A stretch of DNA of 61,326 bases from CAZHBA01 sp964530225 (GCA_964530225.1 CAZHBA010000092.1:1-61326); one strand, 5' to 3'. Shown: positions 34,201-43,482, numbered from the stretch's first letter. The notes: generated by a model from the sequence alone, not told the origin. Made by a program: numbers and translations.

Positions 34201-37200
34201 TCAGCTACACCCGCTTGTTGTGCCGCAGGTGTTGCATTTTAGGCATGTTCCATTCCTTACCAGTGTGAAGTTACCGCACTCGGTGCACGCGTCGCCTTCG
34301 TATCCTTTGAGACGAGCGGTGCGAATGCGTTCGGTGCGTTCTTCCTGCACCACGTATTCTAGGTCGAGTTGATTGCCGACGGGCTGTGTCAAGGTGACGA
34401 TGTCGCTTTGCGCTTCGGTTTCCACGAGCGCGACGCCATCGGTACCCGTCGCCTCGGCGATCGCTTCCGAACCCGCTTCGGCTTCGGTCAGATCAAGACC
34501 TTCGGGGTTCGCGCGACCGCCTTCGATGACTGACAAACTACCGCGCACATAGCCATTGCTCACTGCGTGCTCGTTGGGCGACGGCATCGGATGAAACGCC
34601 TCATCGGAATCGCCCCGGCCCATGGTGTCGGGCTCAAGATCATCGATCTCGACATGGGCTAGATCGTGGCGGCCCATATAGCTGATCGCCACCTCGCGAA
34701 ATACGTAGTCGAGAATCGAGCTCGCCATCTTGATCGCGTCGTTACCTTCGACCGGACCCGAGGGTTCAAACCGGGTGAAGGTATAGGCGTCGACGAATTC
34801 CTCAAGCGGCACACCATACTGCAGGCCGATCGATACGGCGATAGCAAAATTGTTCATGAGCGAACGGAAAGCGGCGCCTTCCTTGTGCATGTCGAGAAAC
34901 AACTCGCCCAGCGATCCATCGTCGTATTCGCCGGTGCGCAGATAGACCTTGTGGCCGCCGACAATCGCTTTTTGCGTATAGCCCTTGCGTCGGTCGGGTA
35001 GACGCCGACGCGCAACATCACGCTCGATGACGCGTTTGACAACCCGCTCGGCAACCATTTCCGCCCGACGCGCCGCCGGCGCGTCGACGATGTCATCAAT
35101 GCTATTGGCATCATCATCGTCGTCGCTGTTGACTAAAATTTGCGACTGTAGCGGCTGGCTCAGTTTTGAGCCGTCGCGATAGAGCGCGTTGGCCTTCAGT
35201 CCCAGCTGCCACGAAAGCATATAGGCGTTCTTACAATCGTCAACCGTCGCGTCGTTGGGCATGTTGATGGTTTTCGAAATCGCACCACTGACGAACGGTT
35301 GCGTTGCCGCCATCATGCGAATGTGGCTCTCGGCGGAGAGGAAGCGCGTACCGGTCCTGCCGCAGGGACTGGCACAATCGAACACCGGCAGATGCTCGGA
35401 CTTGATATAGGGTGCTCCTTCCAGCGTCATGGAGCCGCACACATATGTGTTGGCTTCCTCAGCCTGGGCGTCGCTGAAACCGAGATGGGCCAGCAAATCG
35501 AACCCGTAATCGTCGAGCAGATCGGCAGTTATACCCAAGGTCTTGGTGCAGAACGTCTCGCCGAGGGTCCATTTGTTGAAGGCGAACTTAATGTCGAACG
35601 CGTTCGGGATGGCTTCCTCGATTGCCGTCAATTGCGCGTCGCCGAAGCCCATTTGGGCGAGTGCTTCGTGATTGATGTGGGGAGCGCCTACCAGGGTTCT
35701 ACGGCCGACGGCGTGGGCGATGATTTCGCCAACCGCGTGCTCGTCATATCCCAAAACCTTCAGCGCGTTAGGCACTAATCGGTTGATGATCTTGAAATAC
35801 CCGCCGCCCGCCAGTTTCTTGAACTTCACCAGTGCGAAATCGGGCTCGATGCCGGTGGTGTCGCAATCCATCACCAGGCCGATCGTTCCCGTCGGCGCGA
35901 TGACGGTCGTCTGCGCGTTGCGGTATCCGCGCTGTTCGCCGAGCGACAGAGCCTGATCCCACGCCGCGCGCGCCGCCGACACCAACTCGGGATCCGGACA
36001 GTGGCGGGTATCGAGAGGGACTGGCGATGTGGCGAGGTTTTCGTACCCGGTTTTCTTACCGTGTGCGGCCCGCCTATGGTTGCGAATAACCCGCAGCATG
36101 TTGCCGGAATTTGCTGCGTATCCAGGAAATGCCCCCATCTCGCCGGCGATTTCGGCTGATGTAGCGTAAGCGGTCCCCGTCATCAGTGCGGACAGTGCGC
36201 CGCATAAGGCTCGGCCTGCGGCGCTGTCGTAGGCGATCCCCGAGGCCATCAGCAGGCCGCCAATATTGGCGTAGCCGAGGCCGAGCGCGCGGTAGTCGAA
36301 ACTGCGCCGGGCGATTTCCTTTGACGGGAACTGAGCCATCAGGACCGACAACTCCAGGGTGAGGGTCCATAAGCGGACGGCGTGTGCGTAGGCTTCGATG
36401 TTGATCGAACCGTCGTCGCGCCGGAACGCTATCAGATTGAGCGACGCCAAATTGCACGCCGTGTCATCGAGGAACATATATTCCGAACACGGGTTCGAGG
36501 CGTTGATGCGGCCTGACAGCGGCGCGGTGTGCCAATCGTTGATGGTGGTGTCGAACTGAACGCCGGGATCGGCGCTCGACCAAGCGGCGGCGCCAATTTT
36601 ATTCCAGAGCTCGCGCGCCGACACGGTCTTTGCCGTGGCGCCATTGGTACGCTGACGTAGCTCCCAACTCGCGTCCTGATCTGCCGCCTTGAGGAAGGCG
36701 TCCGTTACGCGCACGGTGTTGTTGGAGTTCTGACCGGAGACCGTACGGTAGGCTTCGGAGTCCCAATCGGTGTCGTAGGTCGGGAACACCATCTCGCTGA
36801 CGCCCTGGCGCGCGAGCTGTATGGCCCGATGGACGTAGTTTTCAGGAACCATATCGCGGCGCGCGGCCCGGACAGCCCGCTTGAGGGTGGGGTTTTCTGC
36901 CGGAACGAACCGCTCGTCGCCAACGCCCGCAACATCCGGCGCGTCGCATGCGTCCATAATCGCGGTCAAATGTCTGCGGCAGATTTTAGAGCCCGCGACC
37001 AGCGCCACGACCTTTTGTTCCTCAAGCACCTTCCAGTCTATGAATTCTTCGATATCCGGGTGGTCGATATCGACCACCACCATTTTCGCCGCCCGGCGGG
37101 TAGTGCCGCCCGATTTAATCGCGCCGGCCGCCCGGTCACCGATTTTGAGGAAGCTCATCAGGCCCGACGACTTGCCGCCGCCCGAAAGCGGTTCGTTGGC

Positions 37201-37926
37201 GCCGCGCAGGTTGGAAAAGTTGGTGCCGGTTCCTGAGCCGTATTTGAATAGTCGGGCCTCGCGCGTCCACAAATCCATGATGCCGCCGTCGGCCACAAGA
37301 TCGTCGGAAATCGACTGGATGAAACAGGCATGGGGTTGCGGATGTTCGTAGGCGCTTTTCGAGCGCGTCAGCTTGCCGCTCTGGTAATCGACAAAATAGT
37401 GACCTTGGCCCGGGCCGTCGATGCCATAGGCCCAATGCAACCCGGTGTTGAACCACTGCGGGCTGTTGGGCGCCGCCATCTGCCGCGCCAGCATGAAGCA
37501 GGTCTCGTCGAAATAAGCCCGGGCATCCTCGGCGCTATCGAAATAACCGCCTTTCCATCCCCAATAGGTCCAGGTGCCGGCCATGCGGTTGAAAACCTGG
37601 CGCGCGTCGGTCTCGCCACCATAGCGCTCGTCTTCGGGTAGCGCCGCAAGCGCCTCTGTATCATCGGTCCGGCGCCACAGGAATTCCGGCACATTGTCTT
37701 CCGGCACCGCCTTCAGCTTTGCGGGGACGCCGGCTTTGCGCAAATATTTCTGCGCCAGGATATCGCTCGCGACCTGGCTCCAGTCTTCGGGCACAACGAT
37801 ACCGGTGGCGGAAAAAACTACTGAGCCGTCCGGATTTCGAATTTCGCTTGCTGTTGTGCGGAACGAGATATCCACATACGGGCTCTCGTCTTCGGCCGTG
37901 AAGCGGCGTTCAATCCGCATGGGCAA
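34201..37926 (-). CDS. nrdJ: Adenosylcobalamin-dependent ribonucleotide reductase, class II
   Basis: Reduces ribonucleotides to deoxyribonucleotides using B12. 1241 residues, the long alphaproteobacterial form. Substrate-site text: GSGTGTNFSNLRG, NPCSEYMFLDDTACNLASLN (a redox/radical cysteine region), PTGTIGLVMDCDTTG. The C-terminal tail has cysteines at 1214, 1217, 1228, 1231, 1234 and 1240, a zinc-ribbon-like end that also carries the thioredoxin-reducible pair. GGGGG lies upstream of the ATG. A 13-base palindrome (37982-37994) is 56 bases upstream. No nrdAB genes are in the window. Confidence 0.95.
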   Translation of the reverse strand: MPMRIERRFTAEDESPYVDISFRTTASEIRNPDGSVVFSATGIVVPEDWSQVASDILAQKYLRKAGVPAKLKAVPEDNVPEFLWRRTDDTEALAALPEDERYGGETDARQVFNRMAGTWTYWGWKGGYFDSAEDARAYFDETCFMLARQMAAPNSPQWFNTGLHWAYGIDGPGQGHYFVDYQSGKLTRSKSAYEHPQPHACFIQSISDDLVADGGIMDLWTREARLFKYGSGTGTNFSNLRGANEPLSGGGKSSGLMSFLKIGDRAAGAIKSGGTTRRAAKMVVVDIDHPDIEEFIDWKVLEEQKVVALVAGSKICRRHLTAIMDACDAPDVAGVGDERFVPAENPTLKRAVRAARRDMVPENYVHRAIQLARQGVSEMVFPTYDTDWDSEAYRTVSGQNSNNTVRVTDAFLKAADQDASWELRQRTNGATAKTVSARELWNKIGAAAWSSADPGVQFDTTINDWHTAPLSGRINASNPCSEYMFLDDTACNLASLNLIAFRRDDGSINIEAYAHAVRLWTLTLELSVLMAQFPSKEIARRSFDYRALGLGYANIGGLLMASGIAYDSAAGRALCGALSALMTGTAYATSAEIAGEMGAFPGYAANSGNMLRVIRNHRRAAHGKKTGYENLATSPVPLDTRHCPDPELVSAARAAWDQALSLGEQRGYRNAQTTVIAPTGTIGLVMDCDTTGIEPDFALVKFKKLAGGGYFKIINRLVPNALKVLGYDEHAVGEIIAHAVGRRTLVGAPHINHEALAQMGFGDAQLTAIEEAIPNAFDIKFAFNKWTLGETFCTKTLGITADLLDDYGFDLLAHLGFSDAQAEEANTYVCGSMTLEGAPYIKSEHLPVFDCASPCGRTGTRFLSAESHIRMMAATQPFVSGAISKTINMPNDATVDDCKNAYMLSWQLGLKANALYRDGSKLSQPLQSQILVNSDDDDDANSIDDIVDAPAARRAEMVAERVVKRVIERDVARRRLPDRRKGYTQKAIVGGHKVYLRTGEYDDGSLGELFLDMHKEGAAFRSLMNNFAIAVSIGLQYGVPLEEFVDAYTFTRFEPSGPVEGNDAIKMASSILDYVFREVAISYMGRHDLAHVEIDDLEPDTMGRGDSDEAFHPMPSPNEHAVSNGYVRGSLSVIEGGRANPEGLDLTEAEAGSEAIAEATGTDGVALVETEAQSDIVTLTQPVGNQLDLEYVVQEERTERIRTARLKGYEGDACTECGNFTLVRNGTCLKCNTCGTTSGCS

Positions 37927-38282
37927 ACCCCCAAAATAACTGGCGTCTACCAGGGGAGTGGCGCACCTAAATTGCTAGGGTAACCGTGACGGTTCTTGTT
38001 TTATCCCCCAACCGTTCGCGGCCACCTCCGAGTCGCAACGCCAGATCAACCATTTATGTTCTCGCGCCACTACATCTCGGTGGAGTGTTACGCTATACTA
38101 CTACATATTTGCGCCGCAACCATATTTTGTGTTTCCCGTAATTTGGTCCATAAATGTGGATACAAATTCGGAATTGGCCGGAAATCGTCGATGGCTTCAT
38201 GGTGGCTGGATACTGCTCTAGACGTTACAGGGGAGCGGTGCAATATTCCGCCTCGCATGAAGGATTTTGGGAACAGAGCGCC
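37927..38282. other. Divergent intergenic region between nrdJ and the NDUFA12 gene
   Basis: Contains no gene-like frame. A perfect palindrome is present near the nrdJ start (listed separately). No cobalamin riboswitch core could be recognised on either strand. A sequence resembling half of an NrdR box (ACACAAAATATGGT, minus strand) lies near 38128, without a second clear box. Confidence 0.5.
37982..37994. promoter_or_regulatory. 13-base palindrome upstream of nrdJ
   Basis: AACCGT-G-ACGGTT is a perfect 6-1-6 inverted repeat, located 56-68 bases upstream of the nrdJ start, a plausible operator. The cognate protein is unknown. Confidence 0.4.
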
Positions 38283-38639
38283 ATGGCGACGATTGGAACA
38301 CTGTTGAAAACCTGGGTGGCCGGAAGCAAGGTCGGCGAGGATGCGTTCGGCAACCGCTATTACCGGAGCCGGGGCCGCAGCGGCTACCGCCGAGAGCGGC
38401 GATGGGTCGTCTATAAGGGTGCTCCCGAAGCCAGCAAGGTACCGCCCGAATGGCATGCCTGGCTGCACTACACGGTGGAGGTGCCACTGGACCCGTCGAA
38501 GCGGTACACCTGGCAGAAAGAACATGCGCCCAACCTGACCGGCACACGCGCTGCCTACGTTCCGCCGGGTAGTGTCTTGCGCGGTGGCAAGCGCCGACGC
38601 AGTACCGGCGACTACGAACCCTGGATCCCGCAACAATAA
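38283..38639 (+). CDS. NADH:ubiquinone oxidoreductase subunit NDUFA12 homologue
   Basis: 118-residue supernumerary complex I subunit found in alphaproteobacteria and mitochondria. The conserved stretch is GEDAFGNRYYRSRGR, RRWVVYKG, and VPPEWHAWLHYTVE with the PPEWHxWLH signature. The start at 38283 (MATIGTLLK) fits the family; the frame further upstream is noise. It is the first gene of a set (NDUFA12-MlaD-MlaD-DUF2155), though its own partners, the nuo genes, are elsewhere. Confidence 0.92.
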   Translation: MATIGTLLKTWVAGSKVGEDAFGNRYYRSRGRSGYRRERRWVVYKGAPEASKVPPEWHAWLHYTVEVPLDPSKRYTWQKEHAPNLTGTRAAYVPPGSVLRGGKRRRSTGDYEPWIPQQ

Positions 38640-38674
38640 CCGGGCGGTAGCTTCCGCGAAGCGCCAACACATAA

Positions 38675-39163
38675 ATGAACGCTGCTAAACGCGAATTATT
38701 TGAAACCTGTATAGGCGTGGCGATTATCGCGAGTCTTGTGGTGGTCATCATGTTGGTTTTTGGCCCGGCTCGGTTTAGCGACGGCAGTTACGAAGTCACC
38801 GCGCGTTTCAGCCGCGCCGATGGTCTCTCCACCGGCGGCATCGTGCGGGCCGCCGGGGTGCCGGTCGGCAAGATTAAAGAGCTTCGGCTCGACGAGAATT
38901 TCCGCGCCATCTCAGTGCTACGGATCGACGACAACGTGGAGTTAGATAACGATGCCACCGCGGCGATCGTCACCGACGGCTTGTTTGGCCAAAAATTTAT
39001 TCAGTTGGATATTGGCGGTGGCGAGTCTGTTATTGGCGACGGTCAAGAAATTTCCTACACGGAGGATTCATTGATTCTTGATGATTTACTCGAATTAATC
39101 ATCAGCCGTGCCAAACAGGCGCGTTCTGGCACTGGCGGTGCGGCAACAGAGAGCAAGCCATGA
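38675..39163 (+). CDS. mlaD: MlaD-type MCE lipid-transport protein, first of a tandem pair
   Basis: Anchored periplasmic ring protein that moves phospholipid between membranes with the MlaFEB transporter. 162 residues: an N-terminal membrane anchor at about 12-31, then one MCE domain (VTARFSRADGLSTGGIVRAA with VPVGKIKELRL, and TDGLFGQKFIQLDIGG). Its end overlaps the next gene by 4 bases. MlaE and MlaF are not in the window. Confidence 0.9.
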   Translation: MNAAKRELFETCIGVAIIASLVVVIMLVFGPARFSDGSYEVTARFSRADGLSTGGIVRAAGVPVGKIKELRLDENFRAISVLRIDDNVELDNDATAAIVTDGLFGQKFIQLDIGGGESVIGDGQEISYTEDSLILDDLLELIISRAKQARSGTGGAATESKP

Positions 39164-39609
39164 AACGTAGTTTGGTGGAAACGTTCCTCGGAGGTTTGGT
39201 GGTAATTGTCGCCGCCGGATTTTTGGTCTTTGCCCTACAGGCAACCGAGGTCGGCACCATTCACGGAATTGGCCTGAAAGCTCGCTTTCTCAAGGTTGGT
39301 GGTCTGGAAGTCGGCAGCGACGTGCGGATCAGTGGGGTAAAGGTAGGCACGGTAACCGACCGCCAACTTGATGCCGAAAGCTTCGAAGCCGTGGTGCTGT
39401 TCACGGTTAGCTCGGAACTTCGCGTGCCGGCAGATACCCAGGCGGTGGTAACGAGTGATGGTTTGCTGGGTAATAAATATCTGCGCTTGATACCCGGGAA
39501 CGCGACTGACGTTGTTGCTGATGGCGGCGAAATTGCTCAGACGCGCGATTACCGGACACTGGAAGATACGGTGTCGAAAATCATATACTTGGCAACGGAC
39601 GGAAAGTGA
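39160..39609 (+). CDS. MlaD-type MCE protein, second of a tandem pair
   Basis: 149 residues with the same layout as the preceding protein: anchor at about 9-27, then an MCE domain (LKARFLKVGGLEVGSDVRIS with VKVGTVTDRQL, and TSDGLLGNKYLRLIPG). It differs strongly in sequence, so it is an old duplicate, not a recent copy. The 4-base overlap (ATGA) with the first mlaD and the overlap with the next gene imply equal translation, which would suit a mixed ring. Confidence 0.88.
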   Translation: MKRSLVETFLGGLVVIVAAGFLVFALQATEVGTIHGIGLKARFLKVGGLEVGSDVRISGVKVGTVTDRQLDAESFEAVVLFTVSSELRVPADTQAVVTSDGLLGNKYLRLIPGNATDVVADGGEIAQTRDYRTLEDTVSKIIYLATDGK

Positions 39610-39641
39610 CCGGGCGTCCGCCGACCCTGAATGTTGGGCGT

Positions 39642-40049
39642 ATGAACAGGGCGTTTGCGTACGCGGCGGCAACGGTGCACTTTCTATTGGCGACGCCCTT
39701 GAACGCTCAACAGCCTCCGCCCACCGTGGGTGCCGTGCTGCAAGGCCTCGATAAGGTAACAGCGCGTATCTCCACTTTCCCGGCTTCGACAAGTGAGGAA
39801 ATTCGCTTCGGAACCTTGTCCATACGCGTGCGCGCCTGTCACAAAACGCCACCGACGGAGCCGCCCGAAAGTACGGCGTTCTTAGAAATTACCGATATTC
39901 GTCCCGGTGCCGAACCGGCGCTCTTATTCAGCGGCTGGATGTTTGCCTCGAGCCCGGCCTTATCGGCGCTCGAGCATCCGGTCTACGACGTCTGGGTGGT
40001 CGATTGTATGAAGGCTTCCAACTCGTCGGCGGATAGCTCGGGTCGGTAG
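39642..40049 (+). CDS. DUF2155 domain-containing exported protein
   Basis: Small periplasmic protein of unknown function found next to aat in alphaproteobacteria. From ATG 39642 it has a signal peptide ending at LNAQ (MNRAFAYAAATVHFLLATPL). An alternative GTG at 39606 overlaps the mlaD stop and would extend it by 12 residues. The DUF2155 core is LDKVTARISTF, FGTLSIRVRACHKTPPTEPP, SGWMFASSPALSALEHPVYD and VWVVDC. Its 3' end overlaps the convergent aat gene by 67 bases. Confidence 0.88.
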   Translation: MNRAFAYAAATVHFLLATPLNAQQPPPTVGAVLQGLDKVTARISTFPASTSEEIRFGTLSIRVRACHKTPPTEPPESTAFLEITDIRPGAEPALLFSGWMFASSPALSALEHPVYDVWVVDCMKASNSSADSSGR

Positions 40050-40633
40050 ACCGCGGTAATTTTTATTGCCTTGGCGAGGCGTTTTTTATAATCGGGGCGG
40101 TCGATTTCGATCGCGCCAAATTGCCGCAAATGTTCGGTCAGGAACTGGCTGTCGAGCAGGGTAAAACCGCTTTTGCATAAACGCGCGGCAAGGTGGCACA
40201 GCGCTACCTTACTGGCGTCGCGGGCGCGCGAAAACATGCTTTCGCCGAAAAACGCTCCACCCAGGGCAACCCCGTAGAGCCCGCCAACCAGCTCGCCGTC
40301 CTGCCAGGTTTCGACCGAATGGGCGAAGCCCGTATCGAACAAGGCGTTGTAAAGTCCCTTGATCTCGGTGTTGATCCAGGTATCCGGGCGGGAACCTGTG
40401 TGTTCGGCGCAGCTTCGAATCACGCCGATGAAATCTGAATCGGAGCGAACCTCGCAGGGCCCGTTCCGCAACGTGCGCCGCAGCCGGCGGGGTATGTGAA
40501 AGTCGGTAAGTGGGATGACGCCGCGCACGTCGGGATCGATCCAGTACAGGTCCGAGCCGTGGCGGCTTTCCGCCATGGGGAAGACGCCGCTGGCGTAGGC
40601 GCCTAGGAGGATTTGCGGTGTCAGAACGGTCAT
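39983..40633 (-). CDS. aat: Leucyl/phenylalanyl-tRNA-protein transferase
   Basis: Adds Leu or Phe to proteins with N-terminal Arg or Lys, creating N-degrons for ClpS-ClpA. 216 residues with the family text LLGAYASGVFPMAE, WIDPDVRGVIPLTDFHIPRR and SFxxVIRSCA-like DFIGVIRSCAEH, then TWINTEIKGLYNALFDTG and GGLYGVALGGAFFGESMFS. The 3' end overlaps DUF2155. It lies 9 bases after accC on the same strand. Confidence 0.95.
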   Translation of the reverse strand: MTVLTPQILLGAYASGVFPMAESRHGSDLYWIDPDVRGVIPLTDFHIPRRLRRTLRNGPCEVRSDSDFIGVIRSCAEHTGSRPDTWINTEIKGLYNALFDTGFAHSVETWQDGELVGGLYGVALGGAFFGESMFSRARDASKVALCHLAARLCKSGFTLLDSQFLTEHLRQFGAIEIDRPDYKKRLAKAIKITAVYRPELSADELEAFIQSTTQTS

Positions 40634-40642
40634 TGGCGCCGC

Positions 40643-41983
40643 TTAGTTGTGTGCCACCAAATGCTCGAGCCAATGGATGTCATATTTACCAGCTACAAAT
40701 GAGGCGTCTTCAATTATACGCTGGTGCAGCGGAATAGTGGTCTCGATGCCCGAGACAACCATTTCGTCGAGCGCACGGCGCAGCCGTAGCAGGCAATCCT
40801 CGCGGGTGGCGGCGTGAACAAGCAATTTGGCGACCAGACTGTCGTAATAGGGCGGTACGGTATAGCCGCCGTATAACCCGGAATCGACCCGCACGCCGGG
40901 TCCTCCGGGCGTGTGGAATTCGGTAATCAGACCAGGTGAGGGGGCGAAAGTCTCCGGGTTCTCGGCGTTGATGCGGCATTCAATAGCGTGACCATTGAAG
41001 GAAATTTTGTCCTGGCTGAACGACAGCGGCTCGCCGGCGGCTATGCGGATCATTTCGCGCACGATATCGATGCCGCAGATCATTTCCGTAATCGGATGCT
41101 CGACCTGGACGCGGGTATTCATTTCGATGAAATAGAATTCGCCGTTTTCATACAAAAATTCGAACGTGCCGGCGCTGCGATAACCCATGCGCTGCGCCGC
41201 CGCACAACAAATCTCGCCAATGCGCTGGCGGGCCTTGCTGCCGAGCTGTGGGGCGGGGGCCTCTTCCAGAACCTTCTGGTGGTTGCGCTGCAACGAGCAA
41301 TCACGTTCGAACAGATGAACTGCATTGCCGTGGCAGTCAGCTAAGACCTGTACCTCGATGTGGCGTGGGTTCGCTAGGTATTTCTCCAGGTAGACCGTGG
41401 CCTCGCCGAAATTGGTTTGCGCTTCGTTTTTCGCCAAGCTTAGCGACGCCGCGATATTATCGCCTTCGGCGACGACCTTCATGCCCCGCCCGCCGCCGCC
41501 CGCGGCGGCCTTGATCAGTACCGGATAGCCGATTTGTTCGGCTACGCGGGCGGCTTCCACCGCGTCGGTAACCGCGCCGTCCGAGCCGGGCACGACCGGC
41601 ACATTGGCGGTGCGCATTGCCGCCTTGGCGGCTACCTTGTCGCCCATCTCGGCGATATGCTCGGGCTTCGGCCCGATGAAGGTAAATCCATGCTCTTCGA
41701 CGATGTGGGCAAAGTTTTTGTTCTCCGACAAAAATCCGTAGCCGGGGTGGATAGCGTCGGCGTTCGTTACTGTCGCCGACGAGACAAGGGCGGGGATATT
41801 GAGATAACTCTCAGCTGCCGCCGGCGGACCGATACAAACACTTTCGTCGGCGAGACGCACATGCATCGCCTCGGCATCGGCGGTCGAATGGACGGCGACC
41901 GTGGCGATACCCATCTCTTTGCAGGCGCGGTGGATGCGCAACGCAATCTCGCCTCGGTTCGCTATGAGCACTTTCTCGAACAT
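40643..41983 (-). CDS. accC: Acetyl-CoA carboxylase, biotin carboxylase subunit
   Basis: ATP-grasp enzyme that carboxylates biotin on AccB with bicarbonate. 446 residues: N-terminal domain with FEKVLIANRGEIALRIHRAC, ATP-grasp motifs VLIKAAAGGGGRGMKVV, and the catalytic-site sequence FIEMNTRVQVEHPITEMI. The family is normally about 447 residues. It follows accB by 16 bases in the order accB-accC, as usual. Confidence 0.96.
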   Translation of the reverse strand: MFEKVLIANRGEIALRIHRACKEMGIATVAVHSTADAEAMHVRLADESVCIGPPAAAESYLNIPALVSSATVTNADAIHPGYGFLSENKNFAHIVEEHGFTFIGPKPEHIAEMGDKVAAKAAMRTANVPVVPGSDGAVTDAVEAARVAEQIGYPVLIKAAAGGGGRGMKVVAEGDNIAASLSLAKNEAQTNFGEATVYLEKYLANPRHIEVQVLADCHGNAVHLFERDCSLQRNHQKVLEEAPAPQLGSKARQRIGEICCAAAQRMGYRSAGTFEFLYENGEFYFIEMNTRVQVEHPITEMICGIDIVREMIRIAAGEPLSFSQDKISFNGHAIECRINAENPETFAPSPGLITEFHTPGGPGVRVDSGLYGGYTVPPYYDSLVAKLLVHAATREDCLLRLRRALDEMVVSGIETTIPLHQRIIEDASFVAGKYDIHWLEHLVAHN

Positions 41984-41999
41984 CGGGTCTGACTAGTGA

Positions 42000-42449
42000 C
42001 TAATCGATGAAGGCGAGAACTTCGCCGTATTCGACCGGCTGGCCATCGTCAACGATGATTTGCGAGAGTATTCCCGAGCACGGCGCGGCGATCTCATTGA
42101 AGGTTTTCATGGCCTCCACCATCAGGATCGTTTGCCCCTCGGTAACGGCTTCGCCGGGGTGTACGAAGGGTGACTCACCGGGCGCCGGTGCCATATAGAT
42201 GGTGCCGACCATCGGCGAGGTGACGGCACCGGGGTGGTGAGCTACGTCCACCGACGGTGTCTCGCTTTCACTATTGCTGCTCGCTACCGGGACCGGTGGG
42301 GCCGGTTCACTGGCCGGCTCCGCGCCCGGTGTCGCGACGCGGATTCGCTTACCCGCGTCCTCGTATTCTATTTCCCCAAGCCCAGTTTCGGCTAACAAAT
42401 CAGCCAGCTTGCGAACCAGATCTGCATCAACGTCGAAATTATCGTCCAT
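42000..42449 (-). CDS. accB: Acetyl-CoA carboxylase biotin carboxyl carrier protein
   Basis: Carries biotin between AccC and the carboxyltransferase. 149 residues from ATG 42449 (MDDNFDVDADLVRKLADLL); the longer frame is noise overlapping aroQ. The biotinylated lysine is K115 in VEAMKTFNEI. The middle is a Pro/Ala/Ser linker and the C-terminal 80 residues form the biotinyl domain. It lies 10 bases after aroQ; aroQ-accB-accC are one unit. Confidence 0.95.
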   Translation of the reverse strand: MDDNFDVDADLVRKLADLLAETGLGEIEYEDAGKRIRVATPGAEPASEPAPPVPVASSNSESETPSVDVAHHPGAVTSPMVGTIYMAPAPGESPFVHPGEAVTEGQTILMVEAMKTFNEIAAPCSGILSQIIVDDGQPVEYGEVLAFID

Positions 42450-42459
42450 AGAGCGCGCT

Positions 42460-42912
42460 TCAGTTCCGTCCGGAGATTTTGGTGGCCAGTGCTTGCAAGG
42501 CCAACAGGTAACTATCCCCACCGAACCCACATATTATACCCGAGGCGGCGGCGCTGACATAAGAATGATGGCGGAATTCCTCGCGGGCGAAAATATTCGA
42601 CAGGTGTACCTCGACGATGGGAATGGTCAACAGCCGTAGAGCATCGTGGACCGCCACCGACGTGTGAGTATAGGCGCCGGCGTTGATTGCCAGGCCCGCC
42701 GCACTATCGCGGGCTTCCTGAATCCAGGCGACTAGTTCACCCTCATGGTTGGTCTGCCGAAATTCTAGCTTTACACCCTCGTTCTTGGCCGCCTTGGCAC
42801 AGCGTTTTTCGATGTTGGCCAGGGTCTCGCCGCCATAGGTGTCGGGCTCACGCTCTCCGAGTAGATTCAAGTTTGGTCCATTGAGGACCCACACCGTTGG
42901 GCTGTCTGCCAC
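42460..42912 (-). CDS. aroQ: Type II 3-dehydroquinate dehydratase
   Basis: Third step of the shikimate pathway. 150 residues with NGPNLNLLGEREPDTYG, where R21 and Y26 are the loop residues of the active site, and INAGAYTHTSVAVHDAL carrying the catalytic His (about residue 103). It is the first gene of the aroQ-accB-accC unit, with the accB overlap close behind. Confidence 0.95.
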   Translation of the reverse strand: MADSPTVWVLNGPNLNLLGEREPDTYGGETLANIEKRCAKAAKNEGVKLEFRQTNHEGELVAWIQEARDSAAGLAINAGAYTHTSVAVHDALRLLTIPIVEVHLSNIFAREEFRHHSYVSAAASGIICGFGGDSYLLALQALATKISGRN

Positions 42913-43002
42913 GCGTCTGGACCTAAGCTGGTGAATGTCGGTCCTGCGGGTAGCACACGTCGCGAATCACCGCAACGATGCCGCGTTGCTTTAAGCGATG
43001 CT

Positions 43003-43482
43003 CTATTGAGCGGCGATCTCGCTGGCGCGCTGTTGCAGCTTCGCCAACAGCGTATCTAAGCTGTGGCGTTCTTTTTCGGTAAGCACCGCCGCCAGTTCGG
43101 ATTCACGGCTGCGGGCAATTGGTACTACCTTTTGGTGAGTGCGTGCGCCGCGTGCGGTCAGTTTTAAAATCGACCGCCGCCGGTCGTTCGAATCCGTTTC
43201 GCGCTTGATGAGTTTTTGTTCGATTAATCGGGCGGTCGCGCGGCTGACTGTCACTTTGTCCATCGCGGTGCGACCGCAAACGCCGCTGGCGCTCAAGGAG
43301 CCGAAGCGCCCCAACACGGCCATCATCCGCCATTCCGGAATACTCAGGCCGAACAAATCACGGTATTCACGTGCGATGGCGTTGCTTACCGTGTTCGACA
43401 AAATGGATAGCCGGTAAGGCAGAAATTGCTCGAGCACCAACAGCGAGTCCGTGGTTTTCACAGCATCGTTACCGGGGTTCAT
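43003..43482 (-). CDS. MarR family transcriptional regulator
   Basis: 159 residues from ATG 43482. Winged helix: PEWRMMAVLGRFGSLSASGV, then MDKVTVSRATARLIEQKLIK with the recognition helix, and the wing SNDRRRSILKLTARG, followed by a dimer helix. The frame upstream to 43545 is out-of-character sequence. Its neighbour across the gap is a relic of a fumarylacetoacetase-type gene in the opposite direction, so it may once have regulated an aromatic-degradation locus. Confidence 0.88.
   Translation of the reverse strand: MNPGNDAVKTTDSLLVLEQFLPYRLSILSNTVSNAIAREYRDLFGLSIPEWRMMAVLGRFGSLSASGVCGRTAMDKVTVSRATARLIEQKLIKRETDSNDRRRSILKLTARGARTHQKVVPIARSRESELAAVLTEKERHSLDTLLAKLQQRASEIAAQ

Noticed and set aside
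37927..38282. Cobalamin riboswitch or NrdR box control of nrdJ
   Set aside because: No B12-box-like core or conserved helices could be seen, and only one weak NrdR-like half site (ACACAAAATATGGT) was found, while NrdR sites come in pairs.
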